Positions 34,672 to 43,915 of a stretch of 64,000 nt of DNA are shown in pieces; the first letter of the stretch is position 1, and the number at the start of each line of letters is the position of its first letter. Source of the stretch: Candidatus Saccharimonadota bacterium (GTDB lineage Bacteria > Patescibacteriota > Saccharimonadia > Saccharimonadales > Saccharimonadaceae); NCBI GenBank assembly GCA_009992235.1, contig JAACVZ010000002.1, positions 85,617 to 149,616 on the forward strand. Direction: 5' to 3'. The notes under the pieces were generated by a model that made no database searches, was not told the origin of the DNA, and saw nothing but the letters and a program-made list of their open reading frames with translations. The translations under genes and the position numbers were made by a program.

Positions 34672-35145
34672 TTACTGTCGAGTAACCTTCACCATTGCAT
34701 GACGAATAACCCGTCCGTTCATGGTATAGCCAGCCTGGAGCTCTTCAGCAATAACCTCTTTTTCACCCGAAGCATCTTCATCAAACTGAATTGCTTCGTG
34801 CAGTTCAGGATTAAACTCAGCGCCAATTGTCGCATCAATTCGCTTCACTTGTAGCCCTTCGAGCGATGAGCCGAGCTGTTTCACAAGACCAGTCACCCCT
34901 TGGGCCCAAGAATGATCTTTAAGATCTTCTGGAACATACCGAATAGCTCGCTCGATATTATCAATGACCGGCAATAACTTCATAACAGCTGATGATTGAC
35001 CAATTTCTCGAGCTGCAATCTTCTCGGCATCAACTCGTTTTCGATAGTTCTCAAAGTCTGCCTGTACGCGTTGGATGTCGCCTGTTAATTCATCAATCGT
35101 CTGCAACAACTCTTTCTCACGCTTTGTCTGCTTCTTCTCTGCCAC
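34672..35145 (-). CDS. grpE: Nucleotide exchange factor GrpE
   Basis: 157 residues: a long N-terminal helix (MAEKKQTKREKELLQTIDELTGDIQRVQADFENYRKR), the four-helix region (VMKLLPVIDNIERAIRYVPEDL) and a beta-domain ending in VIRHAMVKVTRQ. GrpE releases ADP from DnaK. The start codon shares one base with the hrcA stop, so the two are translationally coupled. The CIRCE promoter upstream of hrcA should control both. Confidence 0.97.
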   Translation of the reverse strand: MAEKKQTKREKELLQTIDELTGDIQRVQADFENYRKRVDAEKIAAREIGQSSAVMKLLPVIDNIERAIRYVPEDLKDHSWAQGVTGLVKQLGSSLEGLQVKRIDATIGAEFNPELHEAIQFDEDASGEKEVIAEELQAGYTMNGRVIRHAMVKVTRQ

Positions 35146-35849
35146 TATAAAATCTCCTCTAACATTGCTCCAGTATGACGCACTAAGCGCATAACCTTAG
35201 CGTAGCTCTGTCTGGTCGGACCAAGCACACCAATATAGCTATTGTCGCTATAAGGCGACCTGAACCGGCTAATAATAAGTGTCGATCCGCTTGCTTTACC
35301 AATTGGGTTTTCGGCGCCAATATACACGTTCAACGGCTCATTCGGTGCTGCCTCTCGCAACCACGGCTCAAGGTTATCTAACAATCGTGCAACTGCTTGC
35401 GCGTGGCCAGCCTGACTAAACTCAGGTTGAGAGAATAGATTACCGATACCGCTTAAGTACAATTCACCTCCAATAGTGGCAAGTCCAAGATTCTGGGTTA
35501 GCTCAACTAAACTATCTACCGCGCTACGAATAGTACGGTCGGCGCCACCTTGAGTGTTCACTCGGGCTTCAATCGCTCTCGCACTGCGATCGAGTAATGG
35601 CTGCTCGTAGGGTTCGGTGCCGTTGAGACTGTTGACGTAGTAGCGATACCCAGCATCTGTTGGAATACGCCCTGCGCTGGTGTGGGGTTGTTCAATGAAG
35701 CCCATCTCTTCAAGCCGAGCCATTTCACTTCGAATGGTTGCACTTGAAACACCAAATAATTTCGCCAACATGACACTTCCAACAGGAGCAGCAATTTCTG
35801 CGTGCTGCTCAATAATGGCCGAAAGAATAAATCGTTGTCGGTCTGTCAT
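35145..35849 (-). CDS. hrcA: Heat-shock repressor HrcA (shortened)
   Basis: 234 residues from the ATG at 35849; usual HrcA is ~340. The winged-helix N-terminus is intact (TDRQRFILSAIIEQHAEIAAPVGSVML, VSSATIRSEMARLEEMGFIEQPHTSAGRIPT), as is the C-terminal end (IGVLGPTRQSYAKVMRLV). The central inserted dimerization region of the long form is largely missing. It represses genes with CIRCE; three such sites in the window include its own. TATACT lies 6 nt before the chosen ATG, so an in-frame ATG at 35885 is excluded. Confidence 0.95.
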   Translation of the reverse strand: MTDRQRFILSAIIEQHAEIAAPVGSVMLAKLFGVSSATIRSEMARLEEMGFIEQPHTSAGRIPTDAGYRYYVNSLNGTEPYEQPLLDRSARAIEARVNTQGGADRTIRSAVDSLVELTQNLGLATIGGELYLSGIGNLFSQPEFSQAGHAQAVARLLDNLEPWLREAAPNEPLNVYIGAENPIGKASGSTLIISRFRSPYSDNSYIGVLGPTRQSYAKVMRLVRHTGAMLEEIL

Positions 35850-35855
35850 GTCGCT

Positions 35856-35885
35856 AGTATAAATTAACCTAGCACTCTCTGTCAA
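35856..35885 (-). promoter_or_regulatory. hrcA-grpE promoter with -35 inside CIRCE
   Basis: Minus strand: TTGACA (35880-35885), 18-nt spacer, TATACT (35856-35861), then 6 nt to the hrcA ATG (leaderless). Confidence 0.8.
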
Positions 35886-35895
35886 TGAGTGCTAG
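35869..35895. promoter_or_regulatory. CIRCE operator upstream of hrcA
   Basis: CTAGCACTC (35869-35877), 9-nt spacer, GAGTGCTAG (35887-35895); a perfect inverted repeat, same form as at dnaJ. Confidence 0.95.
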
Positions 35896-35944
35896 AGATG
35901 CTTTGTTGAAATAGGGGAGTAAATGCCGTATACTCGCTGGATAC

Positions 35945-36559
35945 ATGGCAGGAAACTCACACACGTCACAACTTGCCCACCTAATCGGTAGCGGATCGAT
36001 AAATTTCTTCGGCCTACCATTTGCCGGAAAAGATAGCCAAGCGAAACTTCTCGCCGATGCAGTAAACGGTGCGGTCATAAGTGGCGGTGATATCTTGCGA
36101 GCTAGCGCATCAGACGAAGTTAAAAAAATCATCGCCGACGGACATCTTGCTCCAACCGACGAGTACAGGCAACTTATTCTCCCCTATTTTTCTAGAGATG
36201 AATTTAAGGGTAAACCTCTTATTTTAAGTTCAGTCGGAAGATGGAGCGGCGAGGAAGAACCTGTTATTTCAGCGCTTAATAGCGCAGAACACTCGCTAAA
36301 AGCAGTTATATATTTACACCTCGACGAGAAGCATATCTTCAACCGTTTTTCTCACCCCGATGTTAAGCAGACAAGGGGCCTACGTGATGACGACATTGAA
36401 CATAAACTCCACGTTCGTATTGCCGAGTTCCACGAAAAAACACAGCCGGTGCTCGACCACTACAAAAAACTTGGTTATCTTATTGAAGTTGATGCAAACC
36501 AGCAACTCGATGCAGTTGAGGAGCAGATCCACAAAGCCCTCATAGAAAAACTTTCTTAG
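35945..36559 (+). CDS. Adenylate-kinase-like nucleoside monophosphate kinase
   Basis: 204 residues. The P-loop is GLPFAGKDSQAKLL (GxPxxGKxxQ, as in adenylate kinase), followed by ISGGDILRAS (the NMP-binding region) and LILSSVGRWSGEEEP in place of the usual FDGFPR segment. The C-terminal LRDDDIEHKLHVRIAEFHEKTQPVLDHYKKLGYLIEVD matches the adenylate kinase lid-end and final helix. No zinc-type LID cysteines. Substrate could be AMP or another NMP. It is divergent from hrcA. Confidence 0.85.
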   Translation: MAGNSHTSQLAHLIGSGSINFFGLPFAGKDSQAKLLADAVNGAVISGGDILRASASDEVKKIIADGHLAPTDEYRQLILPYFSRDEFKGKPLILSSVGRWSGEEEPVISALNSAEHSLKAVIYLHLDEKHIFNRFSHPDVKQTRGLRDDDIEHKLHVRIAEFHEKTQPVLDHYKKLGYLIEVDANQQLDAVEEQIHKALIEKLS

Positions 36560-36569
36560 TTAGAAAAAG

Positions 36570-38348
36570 TTAATCGCGCTTCAGCATTACCATAAATGCT
36601 TCAGATGGAATGTCTACCTTGCCAAAGCGCTTCATTCGCTTTTTACCCTTAGCTTGTTTTGCGAGCACCTTCTTTTTTCGCGATACGTCACCGCCATAAA
36701 GTCCGGTGGTCACATCTTTACGATATGCGCTTATGTCCTCACGAGCAATAAACTTTCCGCCAATGGCTGCTTGCAGCGGAACCTGAAAGTTCTGACGTGG
36801 AATAACTTCTTTCAACTTTTTAACCATATCGCGTCCAAGTGGCTGAGCCTCAGAACGGTGAGCCATTACGCTCAAGGCGTCGACCATTTCACCGGCAACG
36901 TAAAAATCAACCCGGACCAAGTCTTCCACGCGATAATCGTCTAGCTCATAATTAAACGAACCATAACCACTCGTAACGGACTTCAATTGATCGTAAAAAT
37001 CGGTGAGTAAGTTTGCAAGCGGCGCCTCAAAGCTCAATAAAGCACGTTCGTCGATGTAGCTAAGATTATTTTGTTGTCCACGCTTCGAAACAATCAATTG
37101 CATAACCGCACCAATATACTGGGCAGGGACAATAATCTCGCCTTTTATCCACGGCTCGCGGATCTCCTGAATTGTACTTACATCTGGAAGATTGCTAGCG
37201 CTTTTTATATCTAAAGAATCACCGTTGTTGAGCGATATCTGATAGTCTGTCGACGGGTTAGTGATGACTAGCTCGAGGTTATACTCGCGCTCAAGACGCT
37301 CACGAATAATATCAAGATGCAGCAAGCCTAAAAACCCAATACGAACACCGAAGCCAAGCACTGGTGAATTCTCTGGCTCAAACTGAAGCGCCGAGTCGCT
37401 CAAACTCAATTTTTCAACTGCGTCTTTTAGGTCTTGGTAATCGTCGTTACTAACAGGGAAGAAACCGGCATACACAAACGGCTTCACGAGCTTATAGCCA
37501 GGAAGCGCCTGAGTGGCTGGAACTCGCTCTACGGTCACAGTGTCACCAACTCGGGCCTCACGGGTTGTTCGAAGGTTCGTGACGACATAGCCAATTTCCC
37601 CAGCGGTTAGCTCGTTGCTCGGTTTCATAGAAGGGCTCAAAGAACCGACTTCTAGCGCAAGGCCCCTAGCGGACGTCGCCATCATCTCAATGCTATCGCC
37701 CTTCTTAATACTGCCGTCAATAATGCGGACGTAAAGAATAACACCACGGTAATCATCAAAGTAACTATCAAAAATTAGCGCTCGGGTCGCACTGCTAGCC
37801 TCGCCTTTTGGCGCGGCAATGCGCTCGACAACCGCATCTAGGACATCCGGAACACCTTCGCCGGTCTTTGCGCTGATCATAATAATATCCTCCTCGGCAC
37901 AGCCAAGCAGGTTAATCACTTCGGCACTCACATGAGGGACGTCAGCAGCCGGAAGATCAATTTTATTAAGCACAGGAATAATTGTCAGGTTTGCCGCCAT
38001 TGCAAGGTAAACATTCGCAAGCGTCTGAGCCTGAACGCCCTGACTGGCATCGACTACAAGTACTGCCCCCTCGCACGCTTGTAGGCTTCGTGATACCTCA
38101 TAGCTGAAGTCAACATGACCGGGCGTATCAATAAGATTTAGCTCGTAGTCACCGTGCTTCATGCGCACCGGCGCAAGCTTAATGGTGATACCTTTTTCAC
38201 GCTCAAGGTCCATGCTATCTAAAAGCTGCGACTTCATCTCACGGTGCGTCACCGTTCCTGTCGTCTCAAGCATACGATCTGCAAGTGTCGACTTCCCGTG
38301 GTCGATGTGCGCAATAATACAGAAGTTTCGAATATGATCTTGGTTCAT
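36570..38348 (-). CDS. lepA: Elongation factor 4 (LepA), ribosome back-translocating GTPase
   Basis: 592 residues. G domain with AHIDHGKSTLADRM (G1), DTPGHVDF (G3) and NKIDLPAAD (G4); domains II and III/V of the EF-G type; and the LepA-specific C-terminal domain ending KAKGKKRMKRFGKVDIPSEAF. Domain IV of EF-G is absent, as in all LepA. It follows murJ on the same strand, 3 nt apart, with an AAGAGATAG site before the start. Confidence 0.98.
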   Translation of the reverse strand: MNQDHIRNFCIIAHIDHGKSTLADRMLETTGTVTHREMKSQLLDSMDLEREKGITIKLAPVRMKHGDYELNLIDTPGHVDFSYEVSRSLQACEGAVLVVDASQGVQAQTLANVYLAMAANLTIIPVLNKIDLPAADVPHVSAEVINLLGCAEEDIIMISAKTGEGVPDVLDAVVERIAAPKGEASSATRALIFDSYFDDYRGVILYVRIIDGSIKKGDSIEMMATSARGLALEVGSLSPSMKPSNELTAGEIGYVVTNLRTTREARVGDTVTVERVPATQALPGYKLVKPFVYAGFFPVSNDDYQDLKDAVEKLSLSDSALQFEPENSPVLGFGVRIGFLGLLHLDIIRERLEREYNLELVITNPSTDYQISLNNGDSLDIKSASNLPDVSTIQEIREPWIKGEIIVPAQYIGAVMQLIVSKRGQQNNLSYIDERALLSFEAPLANLLTDFYDQLKSVTSGYGSFNYELDDYRVEDLVRVDFYVAGEMVDALSVMAHRSEAQPLGRDMVKKLKEVIPRQNFQVPLQAAIGGKFIAREDISAYRKDVTTGLYGGDVSRKKKVLAKQAKGKKRMKRFGKVDIPSEAFMVMLKRD

Positions 38349-38351
38349 AAA

Positions 38352-39992
38352 CTATCTCTTCAACTGCTTTCGAACGTATTTCCTGACGCGAACCATCCGC
38401 GACACAATAGGTTTCATCTCTGAGAGTTTAAGCAAATGACATAGCGCCATGTATGAAGACAGGCTTACTGCAACAATAAGCGCAAACTTTGGAAAGGTCA
38501 CAAAGAAGCTTTGGTCTTCGGCGTTAAGCGGAAATAGAAGCACCATAATATAAGTAATGATTGCCGTAAACCCGGTCGCGCTCAACATGCGCCCTACCGC
38601 CTGAACAAACTTTGTATCAAAAAGCCCTTTTATGCGTATCGACATAATACGGAATAAAACAACAACTTCAACAAATGTTGCAATAACCGCCGCCCAGGCT
38701 AGTCCGTATACGCCCATAGACGGCGGACCTAGTGTAAACCATATAGCCAGCCCAATATTGAGGCTAATTGTGAAAAGCGAAATATATAGCGGCGTCTTTG
38801 TGTCTTGCTGAGCATAAAAACTTCGAGCTGATATAAAGTAGATTGAACGGAAAAGAATAGTTAACGCCAATATACCGAGTATGCCGGCCATGTACGAATC
38901 ACCACCATTCAAGATAAAGCTCACCAAATAGCCACGTCCGAAATATGCCACAACCGTAACTGGAAGCGCTATCCAAATAATGACCCGCAGCACCGACTGA
39001 AGCTCTTTTCTAAACAAGTCAGGCCGTCCTTGCCCCAAGCGTTCGGTCATCTTTGGAAAGGCGGCTGTACTTATGGCAACACCAATCAGGTTAATTGGCA
39101 CAAAAGACAGCGCCGTCGCTTGTTGATAGGCACGTACGCTTCCGGCTACCATTCGCGAGGCCAGGTTAGTTTCAACAATACTGTTTATGTAATCAATCCC
39201 CTGGTCAAGTGAGCGTGGAGGAAGGAGTCGTAGCACTCGACGTAGCCCCTTATTCTTCCAGTAAATTTTAAACCGATAATCGAAGCCCATGCCATAAAGG
39301 CCCAAGCTACTGACAATAAGTTGCATAAGCGACCCGAGAACAACACCCAGTGCCACGCCCATAATACCGCCCTCGAATAACTCCCAGCCGAAAATAGTAA
39401 TGCCGTCGGTAAAGAAGAGCGTACCAATAATAATACCGACGTTGTAAATAGCCGGAGCCAGGGCAAAGAAGGTGAACCGGCCGACCGCCTGTTGCATACT
39501 GGCAAACACCGTCGCAACAGCAAACAAGAATGGGTTTATGGCGATAACGCGCATCATGCTCACCGCCAATGCACGGCTGGACTCGTCGAGTCCTGGCCCT
39601 ACTACGTACCGTACGAGTGGGTCGGCAAACGCAATAATCAGGACACTCACCACTAGCGTCAAAAGCGCTAGCAGGTTCAAGAGACTTGTTGAAAGTTCCC
39701 ACGCCGAACGCTTGTTACCGGTCGCTAGGCGTTGGTTAAATATGGGAATAAAGGTGACGCTCAATGCCCCGGAGACCAGAATAAAGAACATGAAATCGGG
39801 CACAGTAAAGGCAACGGTGTAAGCGTCAATACCTGTTGGGTAGGTCTCGTAGTAGAGTCCGTTTAGTAGTCGGTCTCGGAGCAACCCAAGTAAACTTGCA
39901 AACAACGATGACGCCGCAAGGAGTGCGGCGGCGAGCTTAAGGGAAAGGCTTTTGTTTACCTTAAGTAGACGGTTTCGCATGTATGTAATCAT
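38352..39992 (-). CDS. murJ: Lipid II flippase MurJ
   Basis: 546 residues of the MviN/MurJ family (MOP superfamily), moving lipid II to the outer face of the membrane. About 14 hydrophobic segments; conserved N-terminal ASSLFASLLGLLRDRLLN and VPDFMFFILVSGALSVTFIPIF are clear. The start may be at 39980 (MRNRLLKV) rather than 39992; no good ribosome binding site helps to decide. It is the first gene of a two-gene operon with lepA and fits with murA, murB, murT and gatD in the window. Confidence 0.95.
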   Translation of the reverse strand: MITYMRNRLLKVNKSLSLKLAAALLAASSLFASLLGLLRDRLLNGLYYETYPTGIDAYTVAFTVPDFMFFILVSGALSVTFIPIFNQRLATGNKRSAWELSTSLLNLLALLTLVVSVLIIAFADPLVRYVVGPGLDESSRALAVSMMRVIAINPFLFAVATVFASMQQAVGRFTFFALAPAIYNVGIIIGTLFFTDGITIFGWELFEGGIMGVALGVVLGSLMQLIVSSLGLYGMGFDYRFKIYWKNKGLRRVLRLLPPRSLDQGIDYINSIVETNLASRMVAGSVRAYQQATALSFVPINLIGVAISTAAFPKMTERLGQGRPDLFRKELQSVLRVIIWIALPVTVVAYFGRGYLVSFILNGGDSYMAGILGILALTILFRSIYFISARSFYAQQDTKTPLYISLFTISLNIGLAIWFTLGPPSMGVYGLAWAAVIATFVEVVVLFRIMSIRIKGLFDTKFVQAVGRMLSATGFTAIITYIMVLLFPLNAEDQSFFVTFPKFALIVAVSLSSYMALCHLLKLSEMKPIVSRMVRVRKYVRKQLKR

Positions 39993-40019
39993 CGTGGTTC
40001 TTGTCCGAAAAAGACGACG

Positions 40020-41882
40020 CTAGTAGAGCTTCGCCTCCTTTGGTAATTTGGTTCCGCTCAGTATTTCTAGTACTCGGTCTTCCTCGATCGTCTCTTCTTC
40101 AAGTAGGGCGGCAGCAAGCTTATCAAGCCCCTCTCGGTTAGCCTTAATAACTGCTTCAGCCCGACGTGCCGCTTCTTTTATAAGTATGGCGACCTCTGCG
40201 TCAATAAGCCGAGCAGTGTCTTCGCTGTACGGGCGCTCGTGAGCCATTCGCTCCATAACCATTCCGCCATTGTCTTCGTGGAATACTTGATCGCGAAGAT
40301 TTGCACCCATTCCCTGCTCGATAACCATGTCTCGGGCGATTTCAGTCGCCTTTCGAAGGTCAGAACCTGCACCAGTCGTCACTCGGTCATCACCGTAAAC
40401 AAGCTTCTCGGCAACACGGCCACCAAGTGCTCGTGCCAAGATATCCTTAAACTCAACAATATTCGTATAGTTGCGGTCTTCTGGCGGCAAGAACCATGTA
40501 ACACCACCAGTTCCACCGCGTGGAATAATTGTCACCTTATGGACAGGGTCACTGTCTGGGAGAATGTGCCCGACAATTGCATGGCCAGCTTCATGATAAG
40601 CTGTCATTTTCTTGTCTTCCTCGTTCATAATTTTCGTCTTGCGCTCTGGTCCAATAGCTACTTTTTCAAAGGCTTCTGTAAGATCGGCATTGCTAATTTT
40701 CTTTGAGTTTCTACGAGCCGCAACGATTGCCGCTTCGTTAGCAATATTTGCAAGATCTGCTCCGGAAGAGCCAGCTGTTTTAGCCGCAAGCGAATCAATG
40801 TTCACTGTTGAGTCGACGGGCTTCTGTTTAAAATGCACTTTCAGGATAGCTTCTCGGTCCCTTCGTTCAGGCAACATAATGTTTGTGCGACGGTCAAATC
40901 GTCCCGGGCGAAGAAGTGCTGGGTCGAGCACGTCAGCACGGTTAGTTGCGGCAAGTACAATTACGGTTGTTCCGGCTTCAAATCCATCCATCTCTACAAG
41001 AATCTGGTTTAGCGTTTGCTCGCGTTCGTCATGTCCTCCGCCCATACCACTTCCGCGGCGACGTCCGACAGCATCAATTTCATCGATAAAGATAATCGCC
41101 GGTGAGTTCTTTTTCGCTTTTGAGAAAAGGTCACGCACTCGAGATGCACCGACACCAACAAACATTTCAACAAATTCTGAACCACTAATACTGAAGAATG
41201 GTACGTTCGCTTCGCCGGCGACCGCACGGGCCAGCATTGTCTTACCTGTTCCCGGGCTTCCGACAAGTAGTACGCCCTTTGGAATCTTCGCGCCAAGTGA
41301 TTCATATTTCTTTGGGTTTTTCAGGAAATCGACAACCTCTTCAAGGTCTTGTTTCGCAGAATCGTTTCCAGCAATATCGTCAAAATTAACTTTTGTTTTA
41401 TCTTCGCCGTACAGTTTTGCTTTTGACTTACCAAAGCCCATAGCCTGATTACTCTGGCCCTGAGCCTGACGCATCATAAACATAAAGAACGCCACAATAA
41501 TGATTACGGGTATGAGTATGATTGCAAGATTCCATAAGATATCACCAGTGGCCGATGGTGCCGTCACGACAAGTTCGACATTAGCGTCTTCATTGAGGCC
41601 CTGTTCGTAGAGGCTGCTTGCAGCATCCTTCGTTGAACGTTCAGTCGGGGTATCGCTACCCTCGGGGGTTACTTTCAGTTCATTTCCCTGAACTTCAATT
41701 TTTTCTACTTCGCCAGCATTAGCTCGTTTTACGACGTCAGACAGAGCAACGTCCTTCAGCCCTTCTTGAGGTGTAAGGAATGCTGTTGCGGCAAGAACGC
41801 CAAATACAACAATAGCCCAAAACAGGACAAGCCTTATGAGCGAACTCGGTTTCTTTTTTTGAGGGGGAAGCTTGGTGGCCAT
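40020..41882 (-). CDS. ftsH: ATP-dependent zinc metalloprotease FtsH
   Basis: 620 residues. N-terminal membrane segment (~18-36), extracytoplasmic domain (~40-108), second membrane segment (~112-134), AAA domain with [23 protein letters not shown] and the [24 protein letters not shown], then the zinc protease domain with HEAGH and the downstream acidic ligand region. FtsH removes misassembled membrane proteins. AAAGGAA lies 12 nt upstream of the ATG. It is transcribed after tilS on the same strand. Confidence 0.99.
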   Translation of the reverse strand: MATKLPPQKKKPSSLIRLVLFWAIVVFGVLAATAFLTPQEGLKDVALSDVVKRANAGEVEKIEVQGNELKVTPEGSDTPTERSTKDAASSLYEQGLNEDANVELVVTAPSATGDILWNLAIILIPVIIIVAFFMFMMRQAQGQSNQAMGFGKSKAKLYGEDKTKVNFDDIAGNDSAKQDLEEVVDFLKNPKKYESLGAKIPKGVLLVGSPGTGKTMLARAVAGEANVPFFSISGSEFVEMFVGVGASRVRDLFSKAKKNSPAIIFIDEIDAVGRRRGSGMGGGHDEREQTLNQILVEMDGFEAGTTVIVLAATNRADVLDPALLRPGRFDRRTNIMLPERRDREAILKVHFKQKPVDSTVNIDSLAAKTAGSSGADLANIANEAAIVAARRNSKKISNADLTEAFEKVAIGPERKTKIMNEEDKKMTAYHEAGHAIVGHILPDSDPVHKVTIIPRGGTGGVTWFLPPEDRNYTNIVEFKDILARALGGRVAEKLVYGDDRVTTGAGSDLRKATEIARDMVIEQGMGANLRDQVFHEDNGGMVMERMAHERPYSEDTARLIDAEVAILIKEAARRAEAVIKANREGLDKLAAALLEEETIEEDRVLEILSGTKLPKEAKLY

Positions 41883-41946
41883 ATCAACGATTCATTCCTT
41901 TCGGCATAGTAAAAAAGCTTGGTTTATCTGTTCTCCATTTTACCAG

Positions 41947-42774
41947 TTAAAGTGTAAAATAGCGAGAAGAGAACTGAAGCTTCACGCCGCTTCCAGCCTC
42001 GTACGCGTGGCCTGGATGCGCTGTTTTTACCGCCAGCAACAATCGTTCCATTTGCGGCCGCGTTAATCGGCCTTTTGTTATTACCCGAAGGCACTCAAGC
42101 GCCGTCTTCTTTGGAATGTGCGTTAAAATGTACCGACTGTAAAGTGGCCCATCTCCCATTATTGCAGCCACTTCTTGATCAATCTGTCGCTTCACTTCTT
42201 GTTGCCGCAATCGAAGGTCGCCTATTTTCTTTCTGTGCTCACGAGGCAATCGCTGAATGTGCGGACGTAACCGATTCCGTAAATATACACCGTTACTATT
42301 AGTGCTGTCTTCCCGCCATTCAAGCCCTCGACGCATCGCGTAGCCAATTAATTCCGACTTGCTCATATGAAGTAGGGGTCGGACAATATCGGAATCAAGT
42401 GCCGCAAGCCCGCGCCATCCGGTGCCACGATGCAGGTTGATTGCAATGGTTTCGGCAAGATCATCTTCGTGGTGCGCCGTTACAATACGGGCGTCATGCT
42501 TTTTCGCAAGCTCACGCAAGAACTCATAGCGACGATCGCGGGCTAATGCTTCACCTGCACCTGGGCCAAGCTCCTCGCGCTTTGCATAAAACGGAATATC
42601 ATATTTCTTTGCCAGTTGCTCCACAAATTGGGCGTCTTCGTGCGAATCATCTCGAATGCCGTGGTCAAAATGGGCAACAATACTATCGCCCGCCCGCCCG
42701 GCACGGGCCATCATATCAAGAAGCGAGACTGAATCTACCCCACCGCTGACTGCAATAACGTAGCAGACATTCAT
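41947..42774 (-). CDS. tilS: tRNA(Ile)-lysidine synthase (short form)
   Basis: TilS converts C34 of the CAU-anticodon tRNA-Ile to lysidine. 275 residues: PP-loop SGGVDS (10-15), HFDHGIRDDSHEDAQFVEQLA, ALARDRRYEFL and VTAHHEDDLAETIAINLHRGTGWRGL. Only the N-terminal catalytic domain and a short extension are present; the C-terminal domains of long TilS (~430 residues) are absent. TATAAT ends 6 nt before the ATG, so the message is leaderless. It precedes ftsH on the same strand, as in many bacteria. Confidence 0.95.
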   Translation of the reverse strand: MNVCYVIAVSGGVDSVSLLDMMARAGRAGDSIVAHFDHGIRDDSHEDAQFVEQLAKKYDIPFYAKREELGPGAGEALARDRRYEFLRELAKKHDARIVTAHHEDDLAETIAINLHRGTGWRGLAALDSDIVRPLLHMSKSELIGYAMRRGLEWREDSTNSNGVYLRNRLRPHIQRLPREHRKKIGDLRLRQQEVKRQIDQEVAAIMGDGPLYSRYILTHIPKKTALECLRVITKGRLTRPQMERLLLAVKTAHPGHAYEAGSGVKLQFSSRYFTL

Positions 42775-42808
42775 CTCTCCATTATAGCATCGGCTATACT
42801 ATATATTA

Positions 42809-43915
42809 GTGAGCAAAGATAAAATAATTAATCGCATTGAAACTCTCGACCTGCTGCGCGGATACTTCTTGCTGGTTATTATCCTTAATCATCTCTACTT
42901 TTACCCGAGTGGCTACGAATACATTACCGGAAAAAGCCTACTATTCGCCTCAACAGCCGAAGGCTTCTTTCTCATCTCTGGTATCGTGCTTGGGATTGTC
43001 AGGGGAGCTAAACTTAGAGATAGACCGCTTGCTGTTGCGACAAAACTCCTGCTCAAACGAGCCTGGCAACTCTATATCACCTTTGCTATTCTCGTTATCT
43101 TCTTCACGCTTATTGGATGGCTTGTTATGGAAAACCCCGGCATCAAACCTGGCATATTCCTTCCCGCAGGTGAAATATGGACGATGGTTTGGCAGACGTT
43201 AACGTTGCAATATATTTACGGTTGGGCCGACTACCTTCGGTTGTATGCAATTTTTATTTTTTTCACGCCACTGGCTCTTTGGCTTCTCCGAAAACAGCTA
43301 TGGTATGCCGTCGCCATAGCGAGCGTCGCCGTTTGGTCGCTGTTCCCGACGCCCCCACCACCTTCGGGATGGCTGCTACAGCCACTTAGTTGGCAGTTGC
43401 TATTCTTCTGTGGTCTGATTGTCGGATTCCACTGGAGCGACGCAACAAGGTGGTGGCTTAATCTTACCGACAAAACAAGACGTCTCACAATTGGTATAAT
43501 TGTTCCATTCACCGCCCTAACGCTCGTATTATCGGCGCTGCTAGCTTTCGGTGGAGGCATACCAGGCATTGGCGAGTGGTTATCGTCAACCTATGACGAG
43601 ACACGATACATATTTGATAAAGATCGGCTTCCACCGACTCGGCTTTTTCTTTTTGCAATATGGTTCGCGACATTCTTCTGGCTGTTCAGTAGGTTCGATC
43701 GACCTATCAATAAATGGCTCGGCTGGATACTAAAGCCTTTTGGAAGAAACTCGCTTTACGTCTACACAATCCACGCATTTGTCATCTTCTTCGCGTCCCT
43801 TGTGCTACCTAGAAGTGAGCTGTGGTGGTACAACTTCATTGTATCAACAGCGGTAATAGGCGTTATCTATTTAGCTGTTCGACACCGCTTCCTGATGAAA
43901 ATTATTCCCCGTTAA
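42809..43915 (+). CDS. OpgC-like membrane acyltransferase
   Basis: 368 residues with about ten membrane segments. The opening IETLDLLRGYFLLVIILNHLYFYPSG matches the OpgC / acyltransferase-3-like family, with the conserved Arg and His in the first segment. OpgC-type proteins transfer succinyl or acyl groups to periplasmic glucans or surface glycans. GTG start at 42809, 8 nt after TATACT. Its end overlaps the convergent GT39-like gene by 14 nt. The glycan substrate is not known. Confidence 0.82.
   Translation: MSKDKIINRIETLDLLRGYFLLVIILNHLYFYPSGYEYITGKSLLFASTAEGFFLISGIVLGIVRGAKLRDRPLAVATKLLLKRAWQLYITFAILVIFFTLIGWLVMENPGIKPGIFLPAGEIWTMVWQTLTLQYIYGWADYLRLYAIFIFFTPLALWLLRKQLWYAVAIASVAVWSLFPTPPPPSGWLLQPLSWQLLFFCGLIVGFHWSDATRWWLNLTDKTRRLTIGIIVPFTALTLVLSALLAFGGGIPGIGEWLSSTYDETRYIFDKDRLPPTRLFLFAIWFATFFWLFSRFDRPINKWLGWILKPFGRNSLYVYTIHAFVIFFASLVLPRSELWWYNFIVSTAVIGVIYLAVRHRFLMKIIPR

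Noticed and set aside
40612..41448. 278-codon open frame on the + strand
   Set aside because: It is antisense to ftsH, whose AAA and protease motifs are unambiguous; composition-driven shadow frame.
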